Shown: in pieces, positions 8,600 through 22,434 of the stretch | Layout: the number at the start of each line of letters is the position of its first letter | Position numbering within the stretch: the first letter of the stretch is position 1 | Assembly: GCF_030463565.1 (NCBI RefSeq) | Contig: NC_134675.1 | Coordinates: 9,445,862-9,509,861, forward strand | DNA from: Pelecanus crispus | Lineage: Eukaryota; Chordata; Aves; Pelecaniformes; Pelecanidae | Length of the DNA stretch: 64,000 nt | Direction of reading: 5' to 3' | The notes under the pieces: generated by a model | What the model was told of the DNA's origin: nothing | The model's database searches: none | Seen by the model: only the letters and a program-made list of their open reading frames with translations | Translations under genes and position numbers: made by a program

Positions 8600-10618
8600 T
8601 TAGACCTCAACAGTGGCTAGACTGACGGGCAACAGACGAAATCCATTCAGTGGCGATTTGTACGCGTGCAGCGACTCTTGCGGTGCAAAAATCTTAGCCA
8701 GGCGGCCAGCCCAACCGACGGCCACCCAGAATACGTAGATGTACGCGACGGACAGACCAGACCGCCCACCCTCGGGCCCTTCATCCACGACCGTCCGGAA
8801 TCCATTGGTCAGGCCCGGGTGAGCAGCACGCTTCTTGCCAACAATCATTAAATGCCCAAGAAGCTGGAGAAGGAAGTACAAACCCATAAATAAATAAAAT
8901 AAAGCGCCATGCACAAAGAGGGGAGAGGGCAGGAAGGGAAGGAACGAGAGCAGAGAACCACCCAGAGAAACCAGTTAGCCGATTCCTAGCAATTCAGCCG
9001 TCGCGCTTCAAATTACTGTCTGTCCGCCTGCAACTGACATTTTCCAAGCAAGGCTACAAAGACCGATTACGCACACTACAGGGAGGAAAGAGAGCGCTAT
9101 GCGATTTTTTTCGAGCTAGACAGTAACGGACTACAAAACAGCCCACAGAAGCTAAGCTGGTCTCCGGGTTAAAGCCCCCATTATATCTTCAGGCAACATA
9201 AGCAGTTCTGGTGGAAAATAAACTTTAGGCTGCCTTTTGCGTGGGTTTACAAAGCCTTTGAACTTGACTTTTATAGCTAGAAGTGAAGCGTCCAGCACCT
9301 CTCAACCAGCTTTGCCCTTCCTCACCCCTGGCCTGCCAAAAACCCCAAGCCCTCTTCTCCGTATTAGAAGAAGTACCACCACTACTCTTACTCTAAACCA
9401 TGACGCTAGGCACCAGGCTGCGCTCCAAAACAACACTGCATTTTGTGCCAGAAGCACATACCCAGGGATGAGCATTGCTTTATATCGCTACTTTTAGTCA
9501 AAAAGCTCAATTCCATTACAAGCTAGAGGCAAAAGATTATAGCGCCAGAAACCCCAAAATAGCCTACTGGGCCCTATCAAGAGGAAAAGGGGGGGATGGG
9601 AAAGAGTCTAGTAAATCAGGAACTAATTGCAGGTACAGTTTAGCGTACAGAAAGCTTCCACGGTACTTACAGGTTCACCGGAATCTTCTGCTTCAGATAA
9701 CCTGATAATCGGCTCCTTAGGCATGACTAGGGAAAGCGTCGGCGCTTGGGGTGAAAGATCATGGAGCGCAAGGCGCTGGAGGAAGAGTAAACAGTTAAAA
9801 CGTAATCGGCTTCAGAGAAAGGCAATAGCTTAAGCAAATCAATATGCCCCGCTGAACTCGTACAGAAGCAGATTACCAGATACCCCAAACACAAGCCGAC
9901 GCAGAACTAACTCATTACGGTCACTACTCAGACGTTCACTGTTTACATACACCTGGAGTCCCCGAGGAGACTGACTGCGTGTGCTTAATCTAAGGTTTCA
10001 AGACTATCATCCTACACGAGGTAGGACCACTCCCATCCCTCGGCAGCAAACTTTGCACGACTTCCAGTGCCAAAGGGATATCACGCGGCAAACGTCTGCG
10101 GCTGCCACCAAGTGCGTTACCGTCAGAGGCCCTCCTCTGCGCGCGCGCGCGCACACGACACGGTGGGGCTGGGAACCGAGGCGAGCCGGACAGCACCGGC
10201 AACCCAGCACGCGCCGCGGCAGCCGGAGGGGGGGGGGCACCGAAGAAGCGCGATGTTTTAGGGATGGTGCAGTACAGAGCGCCACAACCCAGAGAGGCCC
10301 CGTCCGCCCCCCGTCCCTCCCTCCACCCACCCGCAGCGACGCCGCCACCCGCCCTGCCGCGCTCCCGGGCAGCGCGCAACGGGTCCTCGGCTCAGGGTGC
10401 CTGCGCGCGCGGGGGGAGGGGGGGAACGGAAAAGAACGGAAGGAAGAGGGAAGGAAGGGGAACGGAAGGGGAACCGCGCACAGAGCAAAGCCACGGCTAC
10501 CTCCCCCTCCCCCTCGTAGATGACGTTGGCGGGGAAGCGCCTTGCCGATGATCTGTCCGAAGGCGGCGGCGGCGCCACCGGGCCGGGCGGCCCGCGCCCC
10601 AATAATCTCGTCAGCCAC
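8600..10618 (-). pseudogene. HINTW: HINTW-like copy 2
   Basis: Exons: 10501-10618, 9671-9775, 8600-8863. It has the GTG start, exon 1 insertion and exon 3 duplication (8754-8763) of copy 1. Private changes: FGKII is FGQII in exon 1, and T at 8732 is silent in the open frame but V to I in the HIT frame. One G-to-A change at 10736 creates an ATG (10736-10738) 40 codons upstream, in frame with the HINT part of exon 1. That frame still fails: the exon 1 insertion leads it to a TGA early in exon 2. Confidence 0.87.
10425..10471. repeat. Intron 1 minisatellite, unit 2 (variant blocks + 1 pure copy)
   Basis: AACGGAAAAG, then a degenerate GGAAGGAAGAGGG block, then one AACGGAAGGGG. Confidence 0.93.
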
Positions 10619-10939
10619 GACAACGCCCGTTGGCGCCCCCGCGCTTCCTCCACTCGGCCAGGCCCTCCGCGGCGCCCATTGGGCCGCCAGATCGCCGCCG
10701 GCCGATCCCGCGTCTCGATTGGCTGTCTCGTCTGTCATTTTCGCTTGTCCCCGCCCCCTTGGCGGGTCCGCCCTCGTCGACCTGGTGCTTACCGGGGCTC
10801 AGGGAGTTTGCGTGCCCTCGGGGCGCGGAGGGATCCGACCTGGGGGTGGAGGGAGAAGACGTTGGGCGAGTCCGCGGAGGGATCTGTGCCGTGTAGTGCT
10901 GCGACCCTGTGGGCGGGCAACGAGGCCTCGGAAGACGCT
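10619..10939 (-). promoter_or_regulatory. Promoter region of HINTW copy 2
   Basis: CCAAT boxes at 10678-10682 and 10718-10722, GC box at 10749-10757. Unique among the copies: A at 10736 gives an ATG in frame with the HINT part of exon 1. Confidence 0.68.
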
Positions 10940-11404
10940 GTTGTAGCTAGAAGTACTATCTATTGTTATTTATTACCGCATCAAGTCCACCCCAAACGTG
11001 CTTGTGGCTTTTTGGTGCTGCTCCCTCCAGTCAAATGACTGCTTTTGCCAGGCCAGGCCAGGCCAGGCCAGGCCTTAACTTTTCAGAACATTTCGCAGAA
11101 CCGACAGAAGTTGCTCTAAATTGTTCCCCGAAAGCCCCACTTCAGCTGCAGGCGTTTCTAAGCTGCCCGCCTCCTGGGAGAAAATAAAATACAAAGCGTG
11201 TGTTCAGCACTGGTGGCTCGAGGGCTGGAGGGCAGATCAAGATAGGCTTTGCGCTAAGCTGGGTAGGAGGCTTTTAGAAAAACAGGCAGTGCCCCCAAAG
11301 CTGCCCAAGGGTGGGCCGTGGTGCCCTGCACCCCCGGGGACAGTGAGCAATTTGATTGGTCTACACAACTGTATTGTAACATATATAAACCCCGCTTGCC
11401 TCTA

Positions 11405-12512
11405 TATCGGGCTAAGGATATCCTTAGCCTTCTTTGCGGCAAGGGCACGTTGTCGGCTCACGTTCAACTTGGTGCCCGCCAGGAGCCCCCCCGCGTCCTT
11501 TTCTGCAAAGCTGCTTTCCAGCCGGTCGGCCTCCAGCATATACTGGTGCACGGGGTTGTTCCTCCCCAGGTGCAGGACTTTGCACTTCCCCTTGTCGAAC
11601 CGCACGAGGCTCCTGCCTGCCCATTTCTCCAGCCTGTCGAGGTCCCTCTGGATGGCAGCGCAACCCTCTGGTGTATCAGCCACTCCTCCCGGTTTTGTAT
11701 CATCAGCAAACTCGCTGAGGGTACAGTCTGTCTACCCGTCATCCAGGTCATTCATGAGGATGTTGAACAGGATCGGACCCAGCATTGACCCCCGGGGTAC
11801 ACCGCTAGTTACCGGCCTCCAGCTAGACTTCGTGCCACTGATCACCACCCTCTGGGCCCAGCTGTTCAGCCAGTTGCCAACCCACCCCGCTGTCTGCTCA
11901 TCCAGCCCATACTTCATCAGCGTCTCTATGAGGATCTTACGGGAGACGGTGTCAAAAGCCTTCCGGAAGGCTAGGTAGACAATAGCCGCTGCTCTCCCCT
12001 CGTCTACCAAGCCGGTCATTTCATCATAGAAGGTTATCGGGTCGGTCAAGCGCGACTCCCCCTTGGTGAAGCCACGATGACTGCTCCTGACGACCGTCCT
12101 GTCCTTCGCGTGCCTGGATTCCAGGATTAGCTGCTCCATCCCCTTCGCAGGGATCGAGGTGAGGCTGGCCAGCCTGTAGTTCCCTGGGTCCTCTTTCTTG
12201 CCCTTCTTGAAGGGAGGGGTGACGCTTGCATTCCTCCAGTCCTCAGGCGCCTCTCCCAATCGCCATGATCGATCAAAGATTATCAAGAGTGGCTTCACAA
12301 TGACATCTGCCCGCTCCCCCAGCGCTCACGCGTGCACCCCGGCAGGGCCCGTGGACTTATGTGCATCCGGTTTGCTTAAGTATTCCCCGACCAGATCCTC
12401 TTCCACCAAGGGTACGCCTTCCTCGCTCCAGACTTTCCCCCTGGTCTCTGGGGCCTGGGATGCCTGAAGGCTGGTCTTGCTAGTAAAGACTGAGGCAAAG
12501 GCGGCACTCAGT
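11405..12512 (-). mobile_element. CR1 LINE fragment A, unit 3
   Basis: Same 1108-bp fragment as in unit 2; in-frame TAG at 11732-11734. Confidence 0.92.
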
Positions 12513-13720
12513 CATAGAATCAGAGAATGGTCTGGGTAGGAGGGGACTTTTTAAAGATCATCTAGCCCAGCCCCTCTGCACTGGGCAGGGACATCTTTCA
12601 CTCGATCAGGTTGCTCAAAGCCCCGTCCAACCTGACCTTGAACGCTTCCAGTGATGGGGCATCCACAACTTCTCCGGGCAACCTGTTTTCCAGTGTCTCA
12701 CCACCCTCGGCGTAAAAAAAAACCCAAACAATTCTTCCTTATTTCCAACCTACGCCTACCCTCTTTCAGTTTAAAACTGTTGCCCCTTGTCCTGTCGCTA
12801 CAGGCCCTGGTAAAGAAAGCCCCTCTCCATCTTTCTTATAAGCCCCCTTTAAGTATTGAAAGGCCGCAATAAGGTCTCCCCGCAGCCTTTCTCTTCTCCT
12901 CAGCCTTTCGTCGTAGGAGAGGGGGTTTTCGTGGCCCTCCTCTTTCTTGTCCTGGGGACCCCAGAGCCGGACGCAGTACTCCAGGTGGGGGGGGGGGGGG
13001 GGGTCTCACGAGAGCGGAGCCGAGGGGCAGAATCACCTCCCTCGACCTGCCGGCCACGCTTCTTTTTACGCGGCCCGGAATTCGATCGGCTTTCTGGGCT
13101 GCGAGCGCACGCTGCCAGCTCGCGTCCACCGGTACCCCCAAGTCCTTCTCCGCAGGACCGCTCTCAAGCCGTTCATCCCCCAGTCTGTACTGGTATTGGG
13201 GACTGCCCCGACCCAGGTGCAGGACCTCGCACTCGGCCTTGTGGAACTTCACGAGGATCGCACGGGCCCGCTTCTCCAGCCCGCCAAGGTCCCTCTGGAT
13301 GGCATCCCTTCCCTCTAGAGCATCAGCTGCACCACTCAGCTTGGCGTCATCCGCAACCTTGCTGAGGGTGCACTCAGTCCCACTAGCTCTGTCATTAATG
13401 AAGATATTAAACAGTACCGGTCCCAGTACGGACCCTTGAGGGACGCCACTCGCTACTGGTTTCCACGTGGACACTGAGCCGTTGACTGTGACTCTTTGGA
13501 CGCAGCCACCCGGCCAATTCCTTATCCGCCTAATAGTCCATCCATCAAATCCATCTCTCCCCAATTTAGAGGCAAGAATGTTGCGGGGGACCGTGTCAAA
13601 GGCCTTACAGAAGTCCAGGTAGAGGGCATCAGTTGCTCTTCCCTCGTCCACTGATGCAGTCACTCCATCGCAGAAGGCCACTAGAGTAGTCGGGCACGGT
13701 TTGCCCTTGGTGAAGTGTAT
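12513..13720 (-). mobile_element. CR1 LINE fragment B, unit 3
   Basis: 17-G run at 12987-13003, frame broken after it. Confidence 0.93.
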
Positions 13721-13932
13721 TGGGTCTGGCTGAGATGGAGTTAATCTTCCTCGTAGCAGCCCTCATAGTGCTGTGCTTTGTATTGCTAGCTGGAAAGGCA
13801 CCAGTGTTTTGGCTACTGCTGAGCAGTCCCACCCCCAAAGTCCAGTAAGCTGGGGGTGGGGCAAGAGGTTGGGAGGGGACAGAGCCAGGACAGCTGACCC
13901 AAGCTGACAAAAGAGATATTCCACCGTGCTAT
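13721..13932 (+). mobile_element. ERVL-like LTR fragment, unit 3
   Basis: Same fragment at the same CR1 B junction. Confidence 0.7.
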
Positions 13933-14471
13933 GGAAGCACCACAGCTGCCCTTCAGACCGATTGTTTTCTCCTACCATATCCCTCCTCACCAGAAAAGGG
14001 ATCTCAACGGGGCCTTATCGCACAGCCATTGATCAAAGTGCTCCAACAGGAGCTGGATGCTTCCAACACGTTGCACCGTGCCCGAAACCACCCCTGTATG
14101 GCATGCCTGTAGCGTCACACGTACGGTATTTTCTAAAGCTTTAGCAGCAGCCTGCGCTGGCTTTATGCACGCTTGCGTACCACTTCCAAAAAGCTAAGAG
14201 TTTGCTTCCTGCAAGACGCAGGAGACTGCTAAGCGGTTCCAGCGTCACGCTTCAAATGACTGGGCAAAGCCACTATCTAGCTATAGAACACTGTTAACAG
14301 ACCGAAACGTTCCACACACTTACACCCCGGGGAGACACCGTTTTAACTTGCAGAACTATTTCCCTCAGTAAGACACGCACGAGACAGAGGTGATATCCCC
14401 ATGCTAAATCTTTATTGTGCAACTGCTGCTCAAAGCTTTTATTACCTTCCACAGACACACGTCACAAAAAA

Positions 14472-16526
14472 TTAGACCTCAACAGTGGCTAGACTGACGG
14501 GCAACAGACGAAATCCATTCAGTGGCGATTTGTACGCGTGCAGCGACTCTTGTGGTGCAAAAATCTTAGCCAGGCGGCCAGCCCAACCGACGGCCACCCA
14601 GAACACGTAGATGTACGCGACGGACAGACCAGACCGCCCACCCTCGGGCCCTTCATCCACGACCGTCCGGAATCCATTGGTCAGGCCCGGGTGAGCAGCA
14701 CGCTTCTTGCCAACAATCATTAAATGCCCAAGAAGCTGGAGAAGGAAGTACAAACCCATAAATAAATAAAATAAAGCGCCACGCACAAAGAGGGGAGAGG
14801 GCAGGAAGGGAAGGAACGAGAGCAGAGAACCACCCAGAGAAACCAGTTAGCCGATTCCCAGCAATTCAGCCGTCGCGCTTCAAATTACTGTCTGTCCGCC
14901 TGCAACTGACATTTTCCAAGCAAGGCTACAAAGACCGATTACGCACACTACAGGGAGGAAAGAGAGCGCTATGCGATTTTTTTCGAGCTAGACAGTAACG
15001 GACTACAAAACAGCCCACAGAAGCTAAGCTGGTCTCCGGGTTAAAGCCCCCATTATATCTTCAGGCAACATAAGCAGTTCTGGTGGAAAATAAACTTTAG
15101 GCTGCCTTTTGCGTGGGTTTACAAAGCCTTTGAACTTGACTTTTATAGCTAGAAGTGAAGCGTCCAGCACCTCTCAACCAGCTTTGCCCTTCCTCACCCC
15201 TGGCCTGCCAAAAACCCCAAGCCCTCTTCTCCGTATTAGAAGAAGTACCACCACTACTCTTACTCTAAACCATGACGCTAGGCACCAGGCTGCGCTCCAA
15301 AACAACACTGCATTTTGCGCCAGAAGCACATACCCAGGGATGAGCATTGCTTTATATCGCTACTTTTAGTCAAAAAGCTCAATTCCATTACAAGCTAGAG
15401 GCAAAAGATTATAGCGCCAGAAACCCCAAAATAGCCTACTGGGCCCTATCAAGAGGAAAAGGGGGGGATGGGAAAGAGTCTAGTAAATCAGGAACTAATT
15501 GCAGGTACAGTTTAGCGTACAGAAAGCTTCCACGGTACTTACAGGTTCACCGGAATCTTCTGCTTCAGATAACCTGATAATCGGCTCCTTAGGCATGACT
15601 AGGGAAAGCGTCGGCGCTTGGGGTGAAAGATCATGGAGCGCAAGGCGCTGGAGGAAGAGTAAACAGTTAAAACGTAATCGGCTTCAGAGAAAGGCAATAG
15701 CTTAAGCAAATCAATATGCCCCGCTGAACTCGTACAGAAGCAGATTACCAGATACCCCAAACACAAGCCAACGCAGAACTAACTCATTACGGTCACTACT
15801 CAGACGTTCACTGTTTACATACACCTGGAGTCCCCGAGGAGACTGACTGCGTGTGCTTAATCTAAGGTTTCAAGACTATCATCCTACACGAGGTAGGACC
15901 ACTCCCATCCCTCGGCAGCAAACTTTGCACGACTTCCAGTGCCAAAGGGATATCACGCGGCAAACGTCTGCGGCTGCCACCAAGTGCGTTACCGTCAGAG
16001 GCCCTCCTCTGCGCGCGCGCGCGCACACGACACGGTGGGGCTGGGAACCGAGGCGAGCCGGACAGCACCGGCAACCCAGCACGCGCCGCGGCAGCCGGAG
16101 GGGGGGGGGCACCGAAGAAGCGCGATGTTTTAGGGATGGTGCAGTACAGAGCGCCACAACCCAGAGAGGCCCCGTCCGCCCCCCGTCCCTCCCTCCACCC
16201 ACCCGCAGCGACGCCGCCACCCGCCCTGCCGCGCTCCCGGGCAGCGCGCAACGGGTCCTCGGCTCAGGGTGCCTGCGCGCGCGGGGGGAGGGGGGGAACG
16301 GAAAAGAACGGAAGGAAGAGGGAAGGAAGGGGAACGGAAGGGGAACGGAAGGGGAACGGAAGGGGAACGGAAGGGGAACCGCGCACAGAGCAAAGCCACG
16401 GCTACCTCCCCCTCCCCCTCGTAGATGACATTGGCGGGGAAGCGCCTTGCCGATGATCTTTCCGAAGACGGCGGCGGCGGCGCCACCGGGCCGGGCGGCC
16501 CGCGCCCCAATAATCTCGTCAGCCAC
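14472..16526 (-). pseudogene. HINTW: HINTW-like copy 3
   Basis: Exons: 16406-16526, 15543-15647, 14472-14735. All three lesions are present. Exon 3 carries T at 14553 (silent, proline codon), shared with copies 5, 6 and 7. Exon 1 has A instead of G in the codon before the conserved VIYE (AAT for AAC, silent there), as do copies 4-10; this makes an ATG in the third frame that stays open only into exon 2. Confidence 0.87.
16297..16376. repeat. Intron 1 minisatellite, unit 3 (4 pure copies)
   Basis: Variant blocks as in unit 2, then four AACGGAAGGGG. Confidence 0.93.
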
Positions 16527-16847
16527 GACAACGCCCGTTGGCGCCCCCGCGCTTCCTCCACTCGGCCAGGCCCTCCGCGGCGCCCATTGGGCCGCCAGAT
16601 CGCCGCCGGCCGATCCCGCGTCTCGATTGGCTGTCTCGTCTGTCGTTTTCGCTTGTCCCCGCCCCCTTGGCGGGTCCGCCCTCGTCGACCTGGTGCTTAC
16701 CGGGGCTCAGGGAGTTTGCGTGCCCTCGGGGCGCGGAGGGATCCGACCTGGGGGTGGAGGGAGAAGACGTTGGGCGAGTCCGCGGAGGGATCTGTGCCGT
16801 GTAGTGCTGCGACCCTGTGGGCGGGCAACGAGGCCTCGGAAGACGCT
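16527..16847 (-). promoter_or_regulatory. Promoter region of HINTW copy 3
   Basis: CCAAT boxes at 16586-16590 and 16626-16630, GC box at 16657-16665. Confidence 0.68.
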
Positions 16848-17312
16848 GTTGTAGCTAGAAGTACTATCTATTGTTATTTATTACCGCATCAAGTCCACCC
16901 CAAACGTGCTTGTGGCTTTTTGGTGCTGCTCCCTCCAGTCAAATGACTGCTTTTGCCAGGCCAGGCCAGGCCAGGCCAGGCCTTAACTTTTCAGAACATT
17001 TCGCAGAACCGACAGAAGTTGCTCTAAATTGTTCCCCGAAAGCCCCACTTCAGCTGCAGGCGTTTCTAAGCTGCCCGCCTCCTGGGAGAAAATAAAATAC
17101 AAAGCGTGTGTTCAGCACTGGTGGCTCGAGGGCTGGAGGGCAGATCAAGATAGGCTTTGCGCTAAGCTGGGTAGGAGGCTTTTAGAAAAACAGGCAGTGC
17201 CCCCAAAGCTGCCCAAGGGTGGGCCGTGGTGCCCTGCACCCCCGGGGACAGTGAGCAATTTGATTGGTCTACACAACTGTATTGTAACATATATAAACCC
17301 CGCTTGCCTCTA

Positions 17313-18420
17313 TATCGGGCTAAGGATATCCTTAGCCTTCTTTGCGGCAAGGGCACGTTGTCGGCTCACGTTCAACTTGGTGCCCGCCAGGAGCCCCCCC
17401 GCGTCCTTTTCTGCAAAGCTGCTTTCCAGCCGGTCGGCCTCCAGCATATACTGGTGCACGGGGTTGTTCCTCCCCAGGTGCAGGACTTTGCACTTCCCCT
17501 TGTCGAACCGCACGAGGCTCCTGCCTGCCCATTTCTCCAGCCTGTCGAGGTCCCTCTGGATGGCAGCGCAACCCTCTGGTGTATCAGCCACTCCTCCCGG
17601 TTTTGTATCATCAGCAAACTCGCTGAGGGTACAGTCTGTCTACCCGTCATCCAGGTCATTCATGAGGATGTTGAACAGGATCGGACCCAGCATTGACCCC
17701 CGGGGTACACCGCTAGTTACCGGCCTCCAGCTAGACTTCGTGCCACTGATCACCACCCTCTGGGCCCAGCTGTTCAGCCAGTTGCCAACCCACCCCGCTG
17801 TCTGCTCATCCAGCCCATACTTCATCAGCGTCTCTATGAGGATCTTACGGGAGACGGTGTCAAAAGCCTTCCGGAAGGCTAGGTAGACAATAGCCGCTGC
17901 TCTCCCCTCGTCTACCAAGCCGGTCATTTCATCATAGAAGGTTATCGGGTCGGTCAAGCGCGACTCCCCCTTGGTGAAGCCACGATGACTGCTCCTGACG
18001 ACCGTCCTGTCCTTCGCGTGCCTGGATTCCAGGATTAGCTGCTCCATCCCCTTCGCAGGGATCGAGGTGAGGCTGGCCAGCCTGTAGTTCCCTGGGTCCT
18101 CTTTCTTGCCCTTCTTGAAGGGAGGGGTGACGCTTGCATTCCTCCAGTCCTCAGGCGCCTCTCCCAATCGCCATGATCGATCAAAGATTATCAAGAGTGG
18201 CTTCACAATGACATCTGCCCGCTCCCCCAGCGCTCACGCGTGCACCCCGGCAGGGCCCGTGGACTTATGTGCATCCGGTTTGCTTAAGTATTCCCCGACC
18301 AGATCCTCTTCCACCAAGGGTACGCCTTCCTCGCTCCAGACTTTCCCCCTGGTCTCTGGGGCCTGGGATGCCTGAAGGCTGGTCTTGCTAGTAAAGACTG
18401 AGGCAAAGGCGGCACTCAGT
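17313..18420 (-). mobile_element. CR1 LINE fragment A, unit 4
   Basis: Same 1108-bp fragment; in-frame TAG at 17640-17642. Confidence 0.92.
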
Positions 18421-19628
18421 CATAGAATCAGAGAATGGTCTGGGTAGGAGGGGACTTTTTAAAGATCATCTAGCCCAGCCCCTCTGCACTGGGCAGGGAC
18501 ATCTTTCACTCGATCAGGTTGCTCAAAGCCCCGTCCAACCTGACCTTGAACGCTTCCAGTGATGGGGCATCCACAACTTCTCCGGGCAACCTGTTTTCCA
18601 GTGTCTCACCACCCTCGGCGTAAAAAAAAACCCAAACAATTCTTCCTTATTTCCAACCTACGCCTACCCTCTTTCAGTTTAAAACTGTTGCCCCTTGTCC
18701 TGTCGCTACAGGCCCTGGTAAAGAAAGCCCCTCTCCATCTTTCTTATAAGCCCCCTTTAAGTATTGAAAGGCCGCAATAAGGTCTCCCCGCAGCCTTTCT
18801 CTTCTCCTCAGCCTTTCGTCGTAGGAGAGGGGGTTTTCGTGGCCCTCCTCTTTCTTGTCCTGGGGACCCCAGAGCCGGACGCAGTACTCCAGGTGGGGGG
18901 GGGGGGGGGGGTCTCACGAGAGCGGAGCCGAGGGGCAGAATCACCTCCCTCGACCTGCCGGCCACGCTTCTTTTTACGCGGCCCGGAATTCGATCGGCTT
19001 TCTGGGCTGCGAGCGCACGCTGCCAGCTCGCGTCCACCGGTACCCCCAAGTCCTTCTCCGCAGGACCGCTCTCAAGCCGTTCATCCCCCAGTCTGTACTG
19101 GTATTGGGGACTGCCCCGACCCAGGTGCAGGACCTCGCACTCGGCCTTGTGGAACTTCACGAGGATCGCACGGGCCCGCTTCTCCAGCCCGCCAAGGTCC
19201 CTCTGGATGGCATCCCTTCCCTCTAGAGCATCAGCTGCACCACTCAGCTTGGCGTCATCCGCAACCTTGCTGAGGGTGCACTCAGTCCCACTAGCTCTGT
19301 CATTAATGAAGATATTAAACAGTACCGGTCCCAGTACGGACCCTTGAGGGACGCCACTCGCTACTGGTTTCCACGTGGACACTGAGCCGTTGACTGTGAC
19401 TCTTTGGACGCAGCCACCCGGCCAATTCCTTATCCGCCTAATAGTCCATCCATCAAATCCATCTCTCCCCAATTTAGAGGCAAGAATGTTGCGGGGGACC
19501 GTGTCAAAGGCCTTACAGAAGTCCAGGTAGAGGGCATCAGTTGCTCTTCCCTCGTCCACTGATGCAGTCACTCCATCGCAGAAGGCCACTAGAGTAGTCG
19601 GGCACGGTTTGCCCTTGGTGAAGTGTAT
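18421..19628 (-). mobile_element. CR1 LINE fragment B, unit 4
   Basis: 17-G run at 18895-18911, frame broken after it. Confidence 0.93.
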
Positions 19629-19840
19629 TGGGTCTGGCTGAGATGGAGTTAATCTTCCTCGTAGCAGCCCTCATAGTGCTGTGCTTTGTATTGCTAGCTG
19701 GAAAGGCACCAGTGTTTTGGCTACTGCTGAGCAGTCCCACCCCCAAAGTCCAGTAAGCTGGGGGTGGGGCAAGAGGTTGGGAGGGGACAGAGCCAGGACA
19801 GCTGACCCAAGCTGACAAAAGAGATATTCCACCGTGCTAT
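19629..19840 (+). mobile_element. ERVL-like LTR fragment, unit 4
   Basis: Same fragment at the same CR1 B junction. Confidence 0.7.
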
Positions 19841-20379
19841 GGAAGCACCACAGCTGCCCTTCAGACCGATTGTTTTCTCCTACCATATCCCTCCTCACCA
19901 GAAAAGGGATCTCAACGGGGCCTTATCGCACAGCCATTGATCAAAGTGCTCCAACAGGAGCTGGATGCTTCCAACACGTTGCACCGTGCCCGAAACCACC
20001 CCTGTATGGCATGCCTGTAGCGTCACACGTACGGTATTTTCTAAAGCTTTAGCAGCAGCCTGCGCTGGCTTTATGCACGCTTGCGTACCACTTCCAAAAA
20101 GCTAAGAGTTTGCTTCCTGCAAGACGCAGGAGACTGCTAAGCGGTTCCAGCGTCACGCTTCAAATGACTGGGCAAAGCCACTATCTAGCTATAGAACACT
20201 GTTAACAGACCGAAACGTTCCACACACTTACACCCCGGGGAGACACCGTTTTAACTTGCAGAACTATTTCCCTCAGTAAGACACGCACGAGACAGAGGTG
20301 ATATCCCCATGCTAAATCTTTATTGTGCAACTGCTGCTCAAAGCTTTTATTACCTTCCACAGACACACGTCACAAAAAA

Positions 20380-22434
20380 TTAGACCTCAACAGTGGCTAG
20401 ACTGACGGGCAACAGACGAAATCCATTCAGTGGCGATTTGTACGCGTGCAGCGACTCTTGCGGTGCAAAAATCTTAGCCAGGCGGCCAGCCCAACCGACG
20501 GCCACCCAGAACACGTAGATGTACGCGACGGACAGACCAGACCGCCCACCCTCGGGCCCTTCATCCACGACCGTCCGGAATCCATTGGTCAGGCCCGGGT
20601 GAGCAGCACGCTTCTTGCCAACAATCATTAAATGCCCAAGAAGCTGGAGAAGGAAGTACAAACCCATAAATAAATAAAATAAAGCGCCACGCACAAAGAG
20701 GGGAGAGGGCAGGAAGGGAAGGAACGAGAGCAGAGAACCACCCAGAGAAACCAGTTAGCCGATTCCCAGCAATTCAGCCGTCGCGCTTCAAATTACTGTC
20801 TGTCCGCCTGCAACTGACATTTTCCAAGCAAGGCTACAAAGACCGATTACGCACACTACAGGGAGGAAAGAGAGCGCTATGCGATTTTTTTCGAGCTAGA
20901 CAGTAACGGACTACAAAACAGCCCACAGAAGCTAAGCTGGTCTCCGGGTTAAAGCCCCCATTATATCTTCAGGCAACATAAGCAGTTCTGGTGGAAAATA
21001 AACTTTAGGCTGCCTTTTGCGTGGGTTTACAAAGCCTTTGAACTTGACTTTTATAGCTAGAAGTGAAGCGTCCAGCACCTCTCAACCAGCTTTGCCCTTC
21101 CTCACCCCTGGCCTGCCAAAAACCCCAAGCCCTCTTCTCCGTATTAGAAGAAGTACCACCACTACTCTTACTCTAAACCATGACGCTAGGCACCAGGCTG
21201 CGCTCCAAAACAACACTGCATTTTGCGCCAGAAGCACATACCCAGGGATGAGCATTGCTTTATATCGCTACTTTTAGTCAAAAAGCTCAATTCCATTACA
21301 AGCTAGAGGCAAAAGATTATAGCGCCAGAAACCCCAAAATAGCCTACTGGGCCCTATCAAGAGGAAAAGGGGGGGATGGGAAAGAGTCTAGTAAATCAGG
21401 AACTAATTGCAGGTACAGTTTAGCGTACAGAAAGCTTCCACGGTACTTACAGGTTCACCGGAATCTTCTGCTTCAGATAACCTGATAATCGGCTCCTTAG
21501 GCATGACTAGGGAAAGCGTCGGCGCTTGGGGTGAAAGATCATGGAGCGCAAGGCGCTGGAGGAAGAGTAAACAGTTAAAACGTAATCGGCTTCAGAGAAA
21601 GGCAATAGCTTAAGCAAATCAATATGCCCCGCTGAACTCGTACAGAAGCAGATTACCAGATACCCCAAACACAAGCCGACGCAGAACTAACTCATTACGG
21701 TCACTACTCAGACGTTCACTGTTTACATACACCTGGAGTCCCCGAGGAGACTGACTGCGTGTGCTTAATCTAAGGTTTCAAGACTATCATCCTACACGAG
21801 GTAGGACCACTCCCATCCCTCGGCAGCAAACTTTGCACGACTTCCAGTGCCAAAGGGATATCACACGGCAAACGTCTGCGGCTGCCACCAAGTGCGTTAC
21901 CGTCAGAGGCCCTCCTCTGCGCGCGCGCGCGCACACGACACGGTGGGGCTGGGAACCGAGGCGAGCCGGACAGCACCGGCAACCCAGCACGCGCCGCGGC
22001 AGCCGGAGGGGGGGGGGCACCGAAGAAGCGCGATGTTTTAGGGATGGTGCAGTACAGAGCGCCACAACCCAGAGAGGCCCCGTCCGCCCCCCGTCCCTCC
22101 CTCCACCCACCCGCAGCGACGCCGCCACCCGCCCTGCCGCGCTCCCGGGCAGCGCGCAACGGGTCCTCGGCTCAGGGTGCCTGCGCGCGCGGGGGGAGGG
22201 GGGGAACGGAAAAGAACGGAAGGAAGAGGGAAGGAAGGGGAACGGAAGGGGAACGGAAGGGGAACGGAAGGGGAACGGAAGGGGAACCGCGCACAGAGCA
22301 AAGCCACGGCTACCTCCCCCTCCCCCTCGTAGATGACATTGGCGGGGAAGCGCCTTGCCGATGATCTTTCCGAAGACGGCGGCGGCGGCGCCACCGGGCC
22401 GGGCGGCCCGCGCCCCAATAATCTCGTCAGCCAC
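20380..22434 (-). pseudogene. HINTW: HINTW-like copy 4
   Basis: Exons: 22314-22434, 21451-21555, 20380-20643. The coding parts match copy 3 except for C at the exon 3 site that is T in copy 3. Intron 1 carries A at 21865, shared with copies 5 and 6. The unit is exactly as long as unit 3 (5908 bp). Confidence 0.87.
22205..22284. repeat. Intron 1 minisatellite, unit 4 (4 pure copies)
   Basis: Same structure and length (80 bp) as unit 3. Confidence 0.93.
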
